Shown: piece by piece, positions 8,018 to 14,741 of the stretch
Position numbering within the stretch: the stretch's first letter is position 1
Layout of the letters: each line of letters opens with the position of its first letter
Assembly: GCA_025451095.1 (NCBI GenBank)
Contig: JANWLB010000064.1
Location: 1-32,635 of the forward strand
Length of the DNA: 32,635 bases
Reading direction: 5' to 3'
DNA from: Alphaproteobacteria bacterium
GTDB taxonomy: Bacteria > Pseudomonadota > Alphaproteobacteria > Micavibrionales > Micavibrionaceae
The notes under the pieces: model-generated
What the model was told of the DNA's origin: nothing
Seen by the model: the letters and a program-made list of their open reading frames with translations, nothing else
Database searches by the model: none
Position numbers and translations under genes: made by a program

Positions 8018-9331
8018 TTGATCATTCAGCCTCTGCTGCAAGGTGAGGGGCGGCATCGGAAGTTCGTTCTCTCTACTGAAGAGAAAGCCGAGGAAGCACA
8101 GGGGCTCGCGCACGCCATATATCTGGATATTATTGGTACCCGCCTGGCGCGCGTGACGCGTCCCAGTCCCGGTTATCTTCTGGGTAAAGGAACGCGGGCG
8201 GAGATTGCCGCCCTTGTCGCTGCGGAAAAGCCCGATGTCGTTATCGTCAATCATACATTGACGCCGGTGCAGCAGAGAAACCTGGAGAAGGAATGGAAAG
8301 CCAAGGTTATCGACCGCACAGGCCTGATCCTTGAGATTTTCGGTGCCCGCGCCCAGACCAAGGAAGGGCAAATTCAGGTGGCGCTCGCCGCCCTGGAATA
8401 CCAGAAATCGCGTCTGGTGCGTTCGTGGACCCACCTGGAACGGCAGCGGGGCGGCCTGGGCAAGACAGGCGGCCCCGGCGAAACGCAGCTTGAGATCGAC
8501 CGGCGTTTGCTGGCAGAGAAAATAAGACGCCTGAAAAAAGACCTTGAGCAGGTGCGCAAGAACCGCGATCTGCAGCGCAAGGGGCGCGAGCGCGTCCCGT
8601 TCCCTATTATCGCGCTTGTCGGTTATACCAATGCCGGAAAGTCGACTTTATTCAACCGCCTCACAGGCGCCGGGGTGTACGTTGAAAATCTTCTGTTTGC
8701 CACGCTCGATCCGACCATGCGCAAAGTCCGTCTTGATACAGGACAGGAAGTTATTTTTTCGGATACGGTAGGATTCATCGCCGATCTGCCAACGAACATG
8801 ATCGCTGCGTTCCGTGCTACGCTGGAACAGACGCAATACGCCGATATTATTCTCCATATCCGTGATATATCGCATCCGGCGCATGAGGCGCAGAAGGAAG
8901 ACGTGATTGGCGTGCTGCAGGATTTGGGCATCGAATACGAAACGGACCCGCGCATCGTTGAGGTGCTGAACAAAATTGACCGGCTGACGCCCGAGGATGC
9001 GCAGGATATGCGCCGGAAGGCGAAGTTTTCCGGGAAAACCACTGCCTTGTCGGCCATCACGGGAGAGGGGGTCGATGATCTTTTGAAAATGGTAGGGGAG
9101 GGGCTGGCGCACATGCGTCATACTTTATGTTACAAGATTAAAACAGCGGACGGCGAGGCGCAGGCCTGGCTATATAGTCACGGGCATGTTCTTGCACGAC
9201 ATGATACCGAGAACCATGTAACAATGGATGTTGAGTTATCGCCCGCCGATCAGGGGCGTTTCAGGGAAAAGTTCGGCTATCTCCCGCAGGAGAAGTCCAA
9301 AAGAAAGAAAAGGACGGCTCATGGCGCTTGA
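8018..9331 (+). CDS. hflX: GTPase HflX, ribosome-associated
   Basis: The protein is about 437 residues. The N-terminal HflX domain includes YLLGKGTRAEIAALV and the VVIVNHTLTPVQQRNLE block. A glycine-rich linker follows, with GGLGKTGGPGETQLE. Then comes the G domain: G1 GYTNAGKST from residue 202, G3 DTVGF, G4 NKID and G5 SAITGEG. HflX splits stalled or hibernating 70S ribosomes and binds 50S subunits. The start is unclear. Homology begins at ALIIQP, right after hfq, yet no ATG or GTG lies there. Options are TTG at 8018 (used here, without a well-placed Shine-Dalgarno), a rare ATT at 7991 overlapping the hfq stop, or ATG at 7919, which would overlap hfq by 77 bases. The end overlaps the next gene by 11 bases. 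Confidence 0.93.
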   Translation: MIIQPLLQGEGRHRKFVLSTEEKAEEAQGLAHAIYLDIIGTRLARVTRPSPGYLLGKGTRAEIAALVAAEKPDVVIVNHTLTPVQQRNLEKEWKAKVIDRTGLILEIFGARAQTKEGQIQVALAALEYQKSRLVRSWTHLERQRGGLGKTGGPGETQLEIDRRLLAEKIRRLKKDLEQVRKNRDLQRKGRERVPFPIIALVGYTNAGKSTLFNRLTGAGVYVENLLFATLDPTMRKVRLDTGQEVIFSDTVGFIADLPTNMIAAFRATLEQTQYADIILHIRDISHPAHEAQKEDVIGVLQDLGIEYETDPRIVEVLNKIDRLTPEDAQDMRRKAKFSGKTTALSAITGEGVDDLLKMVGEGLAHMRHTLCYKIKTADGEAQAWLYSHGHVLARHDTENHVTMDVELSPADQGRFREKFGYLPQEKSKRKKRTAHGA

Positions 9332-10163
9332 AATAAATCCCGACGATATTTCCAGCCTTCTGCGTGAATGCGCGGCGGAATATATCCTGCCGCGCTACAA
9401 GCTTCTGAAGAAAGAGCATATCGAGACAAAAAGCGGACCCAATGACCTGGTGACGATTGCTGATAGGGAAACAGAAGAAGCTCTGGATCGTGCTTTGACA
9501 AAAATGTTCCCGGAATCGGTCGTTATAGGCGAGGAGGGTGTCTCCGCCGGAAAAAAATCCGTATCCGTACTTCAGGACAGGAGTAAAGTCGTATGGGTCG
9601 TGGATCCGGTCGACGGGACCAGTAATTTTGTGCATGGTCAGCCCATATTCGCCGTTATGCTGGCCTGTGTCATTGATGGCCGCACACAATGGGGATGGAT
9701 ATACGATCTGCCCGGCAACCGGATGATGGTGGCTGAGCGCGGCGGCGGTGCTTTCATTGATGGCAGTCGCCTCAAGATCAAAGCTGGGGACAAGCCGCTG
9801 TCCGAGGTGACAGGTCATGCGGGCAGCCGGTATTTTCCAGCTGCCATGCGCCCTATCCTGAAATCCTACAAGGAAAAACTTGGCAAGGTTCACACGCTAA
9901 GCTGCGCAGGACATGAATATCTGCGGCTTGTCGAAGGAAAGGCCGATTTTGCGATCTACAGCCGCATCCGCCCCTGGGATCATCTGGCGGGCGCGCTGGC
10001 CGTGACCGAGGCGGGCGGGGCGGTAGCCAAATGGGACGGTCATCCCTATACGCCGCAGGATGATTTTGGAGGACTGATTGTCGCCTCCAACGTTAAGCTG
10101 CAGGAAACTCTCCGGCAGACGATGATCGGGGATATGCTTAACGAATACAGTAAGGCCGTTTAA
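9321..10163 (+). CDS. Inositol monophosphatase family protein (SuhB/HisN-like)
   Basis: The protein has 280 residues and the full lithium-sensitive phosphatase signature: Glu71-Glu72 in GEEGVSAG, Asp95 and Asp98 in DPVDGTSNFVHG, and the second metal motif PWDHLAGALAVTEAGG with Asp220. Members hydrolyse inositol phosphate, histidinol phosphate or 3'-phosphoadenosine-5'-phosphate, or act as the ribosomal antitermination factor SuhB; the sequence does not decide among these, so no symbol is given. The ATG at 9321 lies inside the end of hflX with an AAGGAC-like site just before it at 9310-9315, which implies coupling with hflX. Length fits the family (250-280). Confidence 0.9.
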   Translation: MALEINPDDISSLLRECAAEYILPRYKLLKKEHIETKSGPNDLVTIADRETEEALDRALTKMFPESVVIGEEGVSAGKKSVSVLQDRSKVVWVVDPVDGTSNFVHGQPIFAVMLACVIDGRTQWGWIYDLPGNRMMVAERGGGAFIDGSRLKIKAGDKPLSEVTGHAGSRYFPAAMRPILKSYKEKLGKVHTLSCAGHEYLRLVEGKADFAIYSRIRPWDHLAGALAVTEAGGAVAKWDGHPYTPQDDFGGLIVASNVKLQETLRQTMIGDMLNEYSKAV

Positions 10164-10207
10164 CCTATTGATATAAAAAAGATAATACAAAGACAAACGG
10201 CATGAAC

Positions 10208-10236
10208 TTGACGGCAGTAAAGCTTCTCGGGTAAAA
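10208..10236 (+). promoter_or_regulatory. Candidate sigma70-type promoter for the 75-residue membrane protein
   Basis: TTGACG at 10208-10213 is followed after 17 bases by GTAAAA at 10231-10236, a good -35 box with a weak -10 box. Transcription would begin near 10243, about 20 bases before the ATG at 10263. Read by eye only. Confidence 0.35.
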
Positions 10237-10262
10237 CTTTGTATATACATAAAGGAAGCCTG

Positions 10263-10490
10263 ATGAGAATACGGACAGGAAATATCATTGGTTGCAGTGC
10301 AGCCTTTCTCGCGGCTGCCGCAAGCACCGCCGCTGGTTATGCTGCTGCTGTTCCGTGTATTGTGGCGGGCGCCAGTGTGTTTTTACTCTCCGAAGCGGAG
10401 CAGATTTATAACAAAATACGTTACGGCTGTTGCGACGACGATCCGCCGCCGGCCGATCAAAAGCAGCCGGGGAAAAATCCTCAACCCTGA
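10263..10490 (+). CDS. Small predicted membrane protein, function unknown
   Basis: A 75-residue protein starts at ATG 10263 behind a strong AAGGAAG ribosome binding site (10251-10257); an in-frame upstream ATG at 10239 lacks such a site. After a short basic N-terminus, residues about 8-43 form two hydrophobic segments rich in Ala and Gly. A hydrophilic tail follows with a YGCCDDDPPP motif and a Pro/Gln/Lys-rich end. The two adjacent Cys followed by three Asp and three Pro are striking. I do not recognise the family. The first segment could alternatively be a signal peptide. Its last 10 bases overlap the end of mazG on the other strand. Confidence 0.65.
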   Translation: MRIRTGNIIGCSAAFLAAAASTAAGYAAAVPCIVAGASVFLLSEAEQIYNKIRYGCCDDDPPPADQKQPGKNPQP

Positions 10491-11296
10491 CTTTTCTTTG
10501 CGGCCTTTTCCCGCTTTTTTTCTTCCTGCCAGAAGGTTTCCATCTTTTCCAGGCTGGTTTCTTCCCATTTGAGGCCCTCGCGTTTCATGCCTGATTCAAT
10601 GGCCTGAAAACGCCGTGAAAACTTGCGGTTTGCCTGACGCATGGTTTCCTCGCAGTCAATTCCCATCATGCGGCCGAAATTGACAAGCACAAAAAACAGA
10701 TCGCCCAGTTCGTCCCGGATTTCATCCGTTTTACCATCACGCAGCGCCTCGCGCATTTCGCCCAGTTCCTCCTCGAGTTTATCAAGGACATCGCCGGGCT
10801 GGGCCCATTCAAATCCCACGCGCGCAACACGGCTTTGCAGCTTTTGCGCGCGCAGAAGGCCGGGCAGATTCAGGGCAACGTCGTTCAATATGCTTTCAGC
10901 CTTGCGACGCTTGTCTTCTCCGTCCTTGCGTTGTTCCCAGATTGCATTGACATCCTCCGGGCTTTTGGCCTTGCCATCCCCAAAAACATGGGGGTGACGA
11001 TGTATCATCTTTTCGGATATTGCCTGCACGACGTCACTGAATGAAAAAATATTTTGCTCGACAGCCATCTGCGTGTGATAAACGACCTGAAGGAGGAGAT
11101 CGCCCAGCTCTTCTGTCAGGTCCTGGGTGTCGCCGCGTTCGATCGCGTCCGCAACTTCATACGATTCCTCGATCGTGTAGGGGGCGATAGTATCAAACGT
11201 TTGCGCAAGATCCCATGGGCAGCCCCCGTCCGGGTTACGCAGCCGGGCCATGATATCGAGAAGATCGTCGATGGAATAAATTTTTTTATTCGTCAT
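10481..11296 (-). CDS. mazG: Nucleoside triphosphate pyrophosphohydrolase MazG
   Basis: The 271-residue protein has two MazG domains. The first begins at RNPDGGCPWDLAQTF and carries the metal-binding helices EESYEVADAI and EELGDLLLQVVYH; the signature HRHPHVFGD follows. The second has EELGEMREAL and RDELGDLFFVLVN. MazG hydrolyses NTPs and dNTPs to monophosphates and pyrophosphate, clearing non-canonical or excess nucleotides. Length matches the two-domain type (about 260-275). The ATG at 11296 overlaps the end of the DUF3592-like gene by 11 bases, suggesting coupling. In many Alphaproteobacteria mazG lies close to hfq-hflX, as here, though its orientation here is opposite. Confidence 0.95.
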   Translation of the reverse strand: MTNKKIYSIDDLLDIMARLRNPDGGCPWDLAQTFDTIAPYTIEESYEVADAIERGDTQDLTEELGDLLLQVVYHTQMAVEQNIFSFSDVVQAISEKMIHRHPHVFGDGKAKSPEDVNAIWEQRKDGEDKRRKAESILNDVALNLPGLLRAQKLQSRVARVGFEWAQPGDVLDKLEEELGEMREALRDGKTDEIRDELGDLFFVLVNFGRMMGIDCEETMRQANRKFSRRFQAIESGMKREGLKWEETSLEKMETFWQEEKKREKAAKKSQG

Positions 11297-11744
11297 AATA
11301 AATCGAGGCTTTTATAAAACTTTTTGGTTTACGGCTGTTGAAGATAATCTCGAATTCGTCGCCGGCTTTGAGCCCCGGCCCGGCTTTTTTCTGGCTGCAA
11401 TAGCCTTCATGTACCTTACCCTGCCTGTCCGTATAACGAATTTTATAAATTTTTTCCTCTTCAAGCGCATCATACATTTCGTCGATGACCGTTGCCTGCG
11501 TCCTGATCCCGGTTTTAAGGAGATACCACTCACGCAGCGTATTGAGAAAACTGCCGGCGCTTATGATGGCCGTAACGATAAGGACAATGGCTGCCAGGCC
11601 CAGCAGGAGGTACAGGCCCAAAACGAAGGCGAATCCTGTGACAACAAAGGCGGCAAGGACGAAGAGTATCTGGCCCAGGACACCCAGGTTGAGCCTTATA
11701 AAGTCTGAAAAGGAAACATCTGTCTGTACGGGAAGCCGCTTCAT
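11286..11744 (-). CDS. DUF3592-like small membrane protein
   Basis: This 152-residue protein has two hydrophobic helices in the first half (about residues 17-45 and 45-68) and a soluble C-terminal domain. That domain (GIRTQATVIDEMYD, then KIRYTDRQGKVHEGY, then GDEFEIIFNSRKPKSF) reads as a small beta fold resembling DUF3592, in which a short chain of beta strands follows membrane helices. The function of such proteins is unknown. There is no clear Shine-Dalgarno before the ATG at 11744. It overlaps mazG downstream and is the first gene of a two-gene unit whose upstream flank is the long non-coding stretch. Confidence 0.72.
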   Translation of the reverse strand: MKRLPVQTDVSFSDFIRLNLGVLGQILFVLAAFVVTGFAFVLGLYLLLGLAAIVLIVTAIISAGSFLNTLREWYLLKTGIRTQATVIDEMYDALEEEKIYKIRYTDRQGKVHEGYCSQKKAGPGLKAGDEFEIIFNSRKPKSFIKASIYYDE

Positions 11745-11981
11745 GCGGGCACGCTAAAGATACCAACTGTAAAAGACAAGGCCGGGCAGGGCCGGACCAA
11801 GAAGGCCCTTTATAATCAGCTTATTTCCGCGTCTCTGATGTGATAATGTATATTATGGGAATTATGGTGTTGGGTACGACAGCCACTCTGTAATCTCCAG
11901 ATATAAATGAGCCTCTTCTCCAAACATAAGTGACTCTATTTCCACCCACCCGTAATGCCATCGATTGCCATCTTCATCATC

Positions 11982-12006
11982 AAAACCCCCTTATTCAGGG
12001 GGTTTT
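11982..12006. terminator. Intrinsic terminator hairpin, possibly bidirectional
   Basis: A perfect 9-bp stem (AAAACCCCC / GGGGGTTTT) closes a 7-base loop, TTATTCA. The T-run within the stem works in both directions. It lies about 40 bases past the end of the decayed minus-strand reading frame and some 240 bases from the DUF3592-like gene start, so it has no intact gene to serve. Confidence 0.75.
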
Positions 12007-12046
12007 GTTACACAGTATAGCGGCTTCTATAGCAACTAAGTTCGAC

Positions 12047-12338
12047 TCAGACAGCGGATTTCACCCTGTTTTCGACGTCAGCCAGTGATTTTCGAACCCA
12101 ATCGATGATTGCCGATGGCACTCGCACCTTCTATCGACGATAAGAATTTATGCTTGCCGGCAGCGATCGTCGCCGCCTTTGACCGCCGCCGGTCTCCCCG
12201 GGCCCGGCGACGTCCTCGAGCGCCGCTATCGTTGCTTCGAACACATCAGCCAGGTGTCCGGCATTCGCGATCACCGCCTCGCGGTACAAGAACCACACCG
12301 ACCGCAGCGCGCCCTCTCAGTAAGTCTTCATCCTTCAT
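12047..12338 (-). pseudogene. Remnant of a small gene of unknown function
   Basis: From an ATG at 12338 the minus strand reads MKDEDLLRG, then a shift of frame near 12316 gives a coding-like run beginning ALRSVWFLYREAVIANAG and continuing HLADVFEATIAALEDVAG, with third positions mostly G or C. A TAG at 12131-12133 interrupts it. The same frame then continues as a plausible helical tail, including IIDWVRKSLADVENRVKSAV, to a TGA at 12047. A GGAGCGGGG stretch lies before the ATG, and a terminator follows at 12006. One frameshift and one stop in an otherwise protein-like frame suggest decay. I cannot name the family, and chance coding character in GC-rich DNA is possible. Confidence 0.35.
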
Positions 12339-12387
12339 CGCAGCGGCCAGCCCCGCTCCGGAGCTGTAGAAGGTGAAAATAGGTTCG

Positions 12388-12413
12388 GGCCGTCCGGATA
12401 ATCCCGGACGGCC
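12388..12413. repeat. Perfect inverted repeat, 10-bp stem
   Basis: GGCCGTCCGG and CCGGACGGCC face each other across a 6-base loop, ATAATC. No T-run follows on either strand, so it is not a standard terminator. It could be a protein-binding site or a structured RNA element; its role is unknown. Confidence 0.7.
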
Positions 12414-12614
12414 GGACCCGACGGCCCGCCGATCACGGAACCGGAACGGCCGTGCGCGGTTGATGTTTTCGAGGGAGGCGAAGGCGTTGCGCCGCTCGTG
12501 ATCAAAAATATTACAAACGTACGATTCGGAAACGAATGAAATCTGCTGCGGCAAGGGAACCATTAAAGCCTCTGGGCCTTGGTCTTTCGGTTTCCACCTT
12601 CAGGAGAATTAGTT

Positions 12615-12941
12615 ATGGGATTAGCGGCATTCATAAAAGCAAATCATCAAACAATAGTTGATGAGTGGGAAACTTTTGCGCGGGGCCTGATACCCACCGC
12701 CACCGATATGAGCCCCTTGGCCCTCCGTAACCATATTAATGAAATTCTTGAGTTCGTTGTAAAGGACATGGAGAGCGCCCAAACCAAAGACGAGCAAATA
12801 AAGAAATCACATGGAGAAGGACAACAAAAAAGGGAACACAAACCCAGCGCCGCAGAAACTCATGCAGCCTTGCGGCTGGCGGGGGGTTTAATCTGGATCA
12901 GATGGTTTCGGAGTACCGGGCTTTACGTGCGAGTGTTTTAA
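12615..12941 (+). CDS. Sensor histidine kinase, N-terminal RsbRD-like fragment (frameshifted)
   Basis: The ATG at 12615 follows AGGAG at 12602-12606 with 8-base spacing. About the first 90 codons encode a helical domain of the RsbRD N-terminal type, starting GLAAFIKANHQTIVDEWETFA and running to ETHAALRLAGG. There the frame is lost: after the run of six G at 12881-12886 this frame reads LIWIRWFRSTGLYVRVF and stops, while the -1 register (one base would have to be added) reads FNLDQMVSEYRALRASV, which continues smoothly into the kinase. The domain order of the whole is sensor-like helical domain, charged linker, kinase core. Either the gene is disrupted, or the G run varies in length, or the assembly lacks one G. 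Confidence 0.75.
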   Translation: MGLAAFIKANHQTIVDEWETFARGLIPTATDMSPLALRNHINEILEFVVKDMESAQTKDEQIKKSHGEGQQKREHKPSAAETHAALRLAGGLIWIRWFRSTGLYVRVF

Positions 12942-13861
12942 AGCTGTGGAAAGAAGCCAAGAAAGAAGCCAAGAAAGAAGCCAAGAAAGAAGCCTCAGAC
13001 GATGCCGAGGAGGAGCTGATCAGGTTTAACGAAGCCATCGATCAGGCACTGACGGAATCTGTCTCCCATTACACAAATAAACTTGCTGCCTCCAAAGACC
13101 TGTTTTTAGGCGTCCTGACCCACGATCTTCGCAATCCCCTTGGTGCGATGCTGGGGGCGGCGGAACTGGTCCAGAGGGTGGGCCCTCTCAACGAAAAACA
13201 AGCCCTATTTAACGCCCAGATCATGGATAGCGGGGACCGCATAAACGAGATTGTCTCCCACCTTCTCGATATAACCAAGGCGCGGTTCGGCTCGGGTCTT
13301 CCAGTGCTCAGGTCCCACATGGATATGGGTTTTGTTGCCCGGCAACTGGTTGATGAAATGCGGGCCGCTCATTCTAAGCGCGAGATCACGCTTGAAATAT
13401 CGGGGGAAATGGAAGGGGAGTGGGATAAAGCCCGTATCGGGCAGGTCTTCTCAAACCTGCTCGGCAACGCGATACAGTATAGTTTCAAGGACACACCAAT
13501 TGGTGTAACTCTGAAAGGCCGACCGGAGGATGTTGTATTATCCGTGCACAATGAGGGTGTCCCGATCTCGAAAGACAAGTTAGCGACAATCTTTGATTCC
13601 CTGATGCGCGAAACCGCAGAAGATAAAGAACATCAAGGCCGCGGGGCGACTAATTTAGGCTTGGGACTTTACATCACCCGGGAGATTGTAACGGCCCACG
13701 GCGGCAAGATTGGCGTGGTTTCGTCTGAAAAGGGCGGAACGACATTTACAGCATATTTCCCGCGCAACGCCGACGCCTTCCCTGAAGAAGAAATTTCCGA
13801 TTTGTCTCGGGGACTCGATAATAACGCCCGCAGCGGAGATTCAGAAAAGAGGATTCACTAA
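12902..13861 (+). CDS. Sensor histidine kinase, catalytic part of the frameshifted gene
   Basis: The open frame from ATG 12902 gives 319 residues without membrane segments. It contains a linker of KEAK repeats, a helix leading to the phosphoacceptor motif LTHDLRNPLGAMLGA (His codon at 13121), the N box IGQVFSNLLGNAIQYS, a G1-like box VHNEGVPISKDKLATIF, and G2 LGLGLYITREIV. The end is EKGGTTFTAYFP plus an acidic tail. It is a soluble HisKA/HATPase kinase that would autophosphorylate and pass phosphate to an unknown regulator; no response regulator is adjacent. Whether it is made alone depends on reinitiation at 12902 (a weak GGA lies 6 bases before). The intact protein would start at 12615. 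It is an orphan flanked by decayed DNA, so acquisition by transfer is plausible. Confidence 0.85.
   Translation: MVSEYRALRASVLKLWKEAKKEAKKEAKKEASDDAEEELIRFNEAIDQALTESVSHYTNKLAASKDLFLGVLTHDLRNPLGAMLGAAELVQRVGPLNEKQALFNAQIMDSGDRINEIVSHLLDITKARFGSGLPVLRSHMDMGFVARQLVDEMRAAHSKREITLEISGEMEGEWDKARIGQVFSNLLGNAIQYSFKDTPIGVTLKGRPEDVVLSVHNEGVPISKDKLATIFDSLMRETAEDKEHQGRGATNLGLGLYITREIVTAHGGKIGVVSSEKGGTTFTAYFPRNADAFPEEEISDLSRGLDNNARSGDSEKRIH
12950..12994 (+). repeat. 12-bp in-frame tandem repeat, 3.75 copies
   Basis: The unit AAAGAAGCCAAG is repeated without a mismatch three times, plus nine bases of a fourth, within the kinase gene. It encodes KEAK units, a charged alpha-helical linker between the RsbRD-like domain and the kinase dimerisation helices. 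Gain or loss of a unit would keep the frame. Confidence 0.95.
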
Positions 13862-13940
13862 CAAAGCCGGGCGTGGAAGCTGGGTTGACGCGCCAGATTT
13901 ATCTGTACTAACCAAGACCCGACCTGACGACGTACACTGT

Positions 13941-14741
13941 TTAGGCCGACACCTGGAGTTTCAATCCATCCCAGCAAGGTTCGTAACCTTCAGGAAGCTC
14001 TTTGCGCATCGTCTGGTAATCCATGGCCGGCGACAAATGCGTGATATAAACTTTTTCGGCTTTGACGATCTCATTCAGCGCAAAAATCTGGCGGAATGTC
14101 AGATGGACTTCATTGACCGGCATTTTGTAGCCCGCACCGTCGATAATCCATGTTTTGATGCCTGAAAGAGCAGCAACAGCCTTCTCATCCAGGCGTACAA
14201 GATCCGTGGAATAAGCCAGATCGCCAAAGCGATAACCCAGTGAGGCGCAGGTGCCATGATCCTGCTCGAATGGCGTAAAAGTGACATCACCAATCGCCTG
14301 CGGTGTCAGAAAATCAGCGGTTTCCAGTATATGAGGTTCCAGCACACGCGGATAAATCGGCGTGCGTTCCATGAACAGGTAATCAAAGCGCTGCTGCAAC
14401 TCCTCGATCGTCGCGCGGTTGCCGTGTATATGCACGTATTTTTTCGTTTTTTGTCTTAAGACACGCAGATCGTCAATGCCGCTGATATGATCGCCGTGGG
14501 CATGAGTATAAAGGATGGCATCGATGGAAGTGATATTTTCACGGTTGACCTGTTCCCGCAGGTCCGGACCGCTGTCAACGATCAGCGTCGTGGTGGCGCT
14601 CTGTACGGCGATGGCCGGGCGCGTACGCCGGTTTCGCGGTTCTGCCGGGTCGCAGTTGCCCCAGTAGTTGCAGATGGTGGGCGTTCCGGCAGAATTGCCA
14701 CAGCCGAGAACAGTGACGGTTAATTGATGGGAAATATTCAT
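13941..14741 (-). CDS. MBL-fold metallohydrolase, PhnP-like
   Basis: The 266-residue protein has the metallo-beta-lactamase signature THAHGDH (His80, His82, Asp84, His85), further ligands in QDHGT and STDL, and a closing THLS motif. An N-terminal LGCGNSAGTP loop and a cysteine-containing insertion (ICNYWGNCDPAEPRNRR) are typical of the PhnP/RNase Z-like branch that cleaves phosphodiesters such as 5-phosphoribosyl 1,2-cyclic phosphate. No phosphonate genes are nearby, so the real substrate is open. The ATG at 14741 overlaps the tatD stop by 4 bases. The tatD-MBL pair at the end of the metG operon is common in Alphaproteobacteria. The gene converges with the histidine kinase. Confidence 0.88.
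   Translation of the reverse strand: MNISHQLTVTVLGCGNSAGTPTICNYWGNCDPAEPRNRRTRPAIAVQSATTTLIVDSGPDLREQVNRENITSIDAILYTHAHGDHISGIDDLRVLRQKTKKYVHIHGNRATIEELQQRFDYLFMERTPIYPRVLEPHILETADFLTPQAIGDVTFTPFEQDHGTCASLGYRFGDLAYSTDLVRLDEKAVAALSGIKTWIIDGAGYKMPVNEVHLTFRQIFALNEIVKAEKVYITHLSPAMDYQTMRKELPEGYEPCWDGLKLQVSA

Larger units (their letters stand above)
11745..12614. other. 870-bp stretch without an intact gene
   Basis: Frames here are short, and the plus-strand ones read as Arg/Pro/Ser-rich shadow translations. What can be seen is: an intrinsic-terminator hairpin at 11982-12006; traces of a decayed minus-strand gene at 12047-12338; a perfect 10-bp inverted repeat at 12388-12413; and the Shine-Dalgarno of the kinase gene at 12602-12606. 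The part from about 12170 to 12470 looks richer in GC than 11800-12060, hinting at separate origins. From 11745 to 11981 I see nothing definite. Confidence 0.6.

Noticed and set aside
10186-10243. TACAAAG ... CTTTGTA inverted repeat before the small membrane gene
   Set aside because: Seven-base arms 44 bases apart are expected by chance in such AT-rich DNA.
11846-11893. A 15-codon hydrophobic micro-ORF (MYIMGIMVLGTTATL)
   Set aside because: No Shine-Dalgarno and far too short to support in non-coding DNA.
12109-12369. Plus-strand frame of 86 codons in the 870-bp gap
   Set aside because: Composition is Arg/Pro/Ser-rich with no ribosome binding site; it looks like the shadow of GC-rich DNA.
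12246-12563. Minus-strand 105-codon frame starting MVPLPQQISF as an intact gene
   Set aside because: Only the last third looks protein-like, and it breaks off where the better frame starts; treated as part of the remnant instead.
12556-12592. GGAAC ... CGGTTT before the kinase as an EcfG promoter
   Set aside because: The spacer is about 27 bases, well beyond the 16-17 expected.
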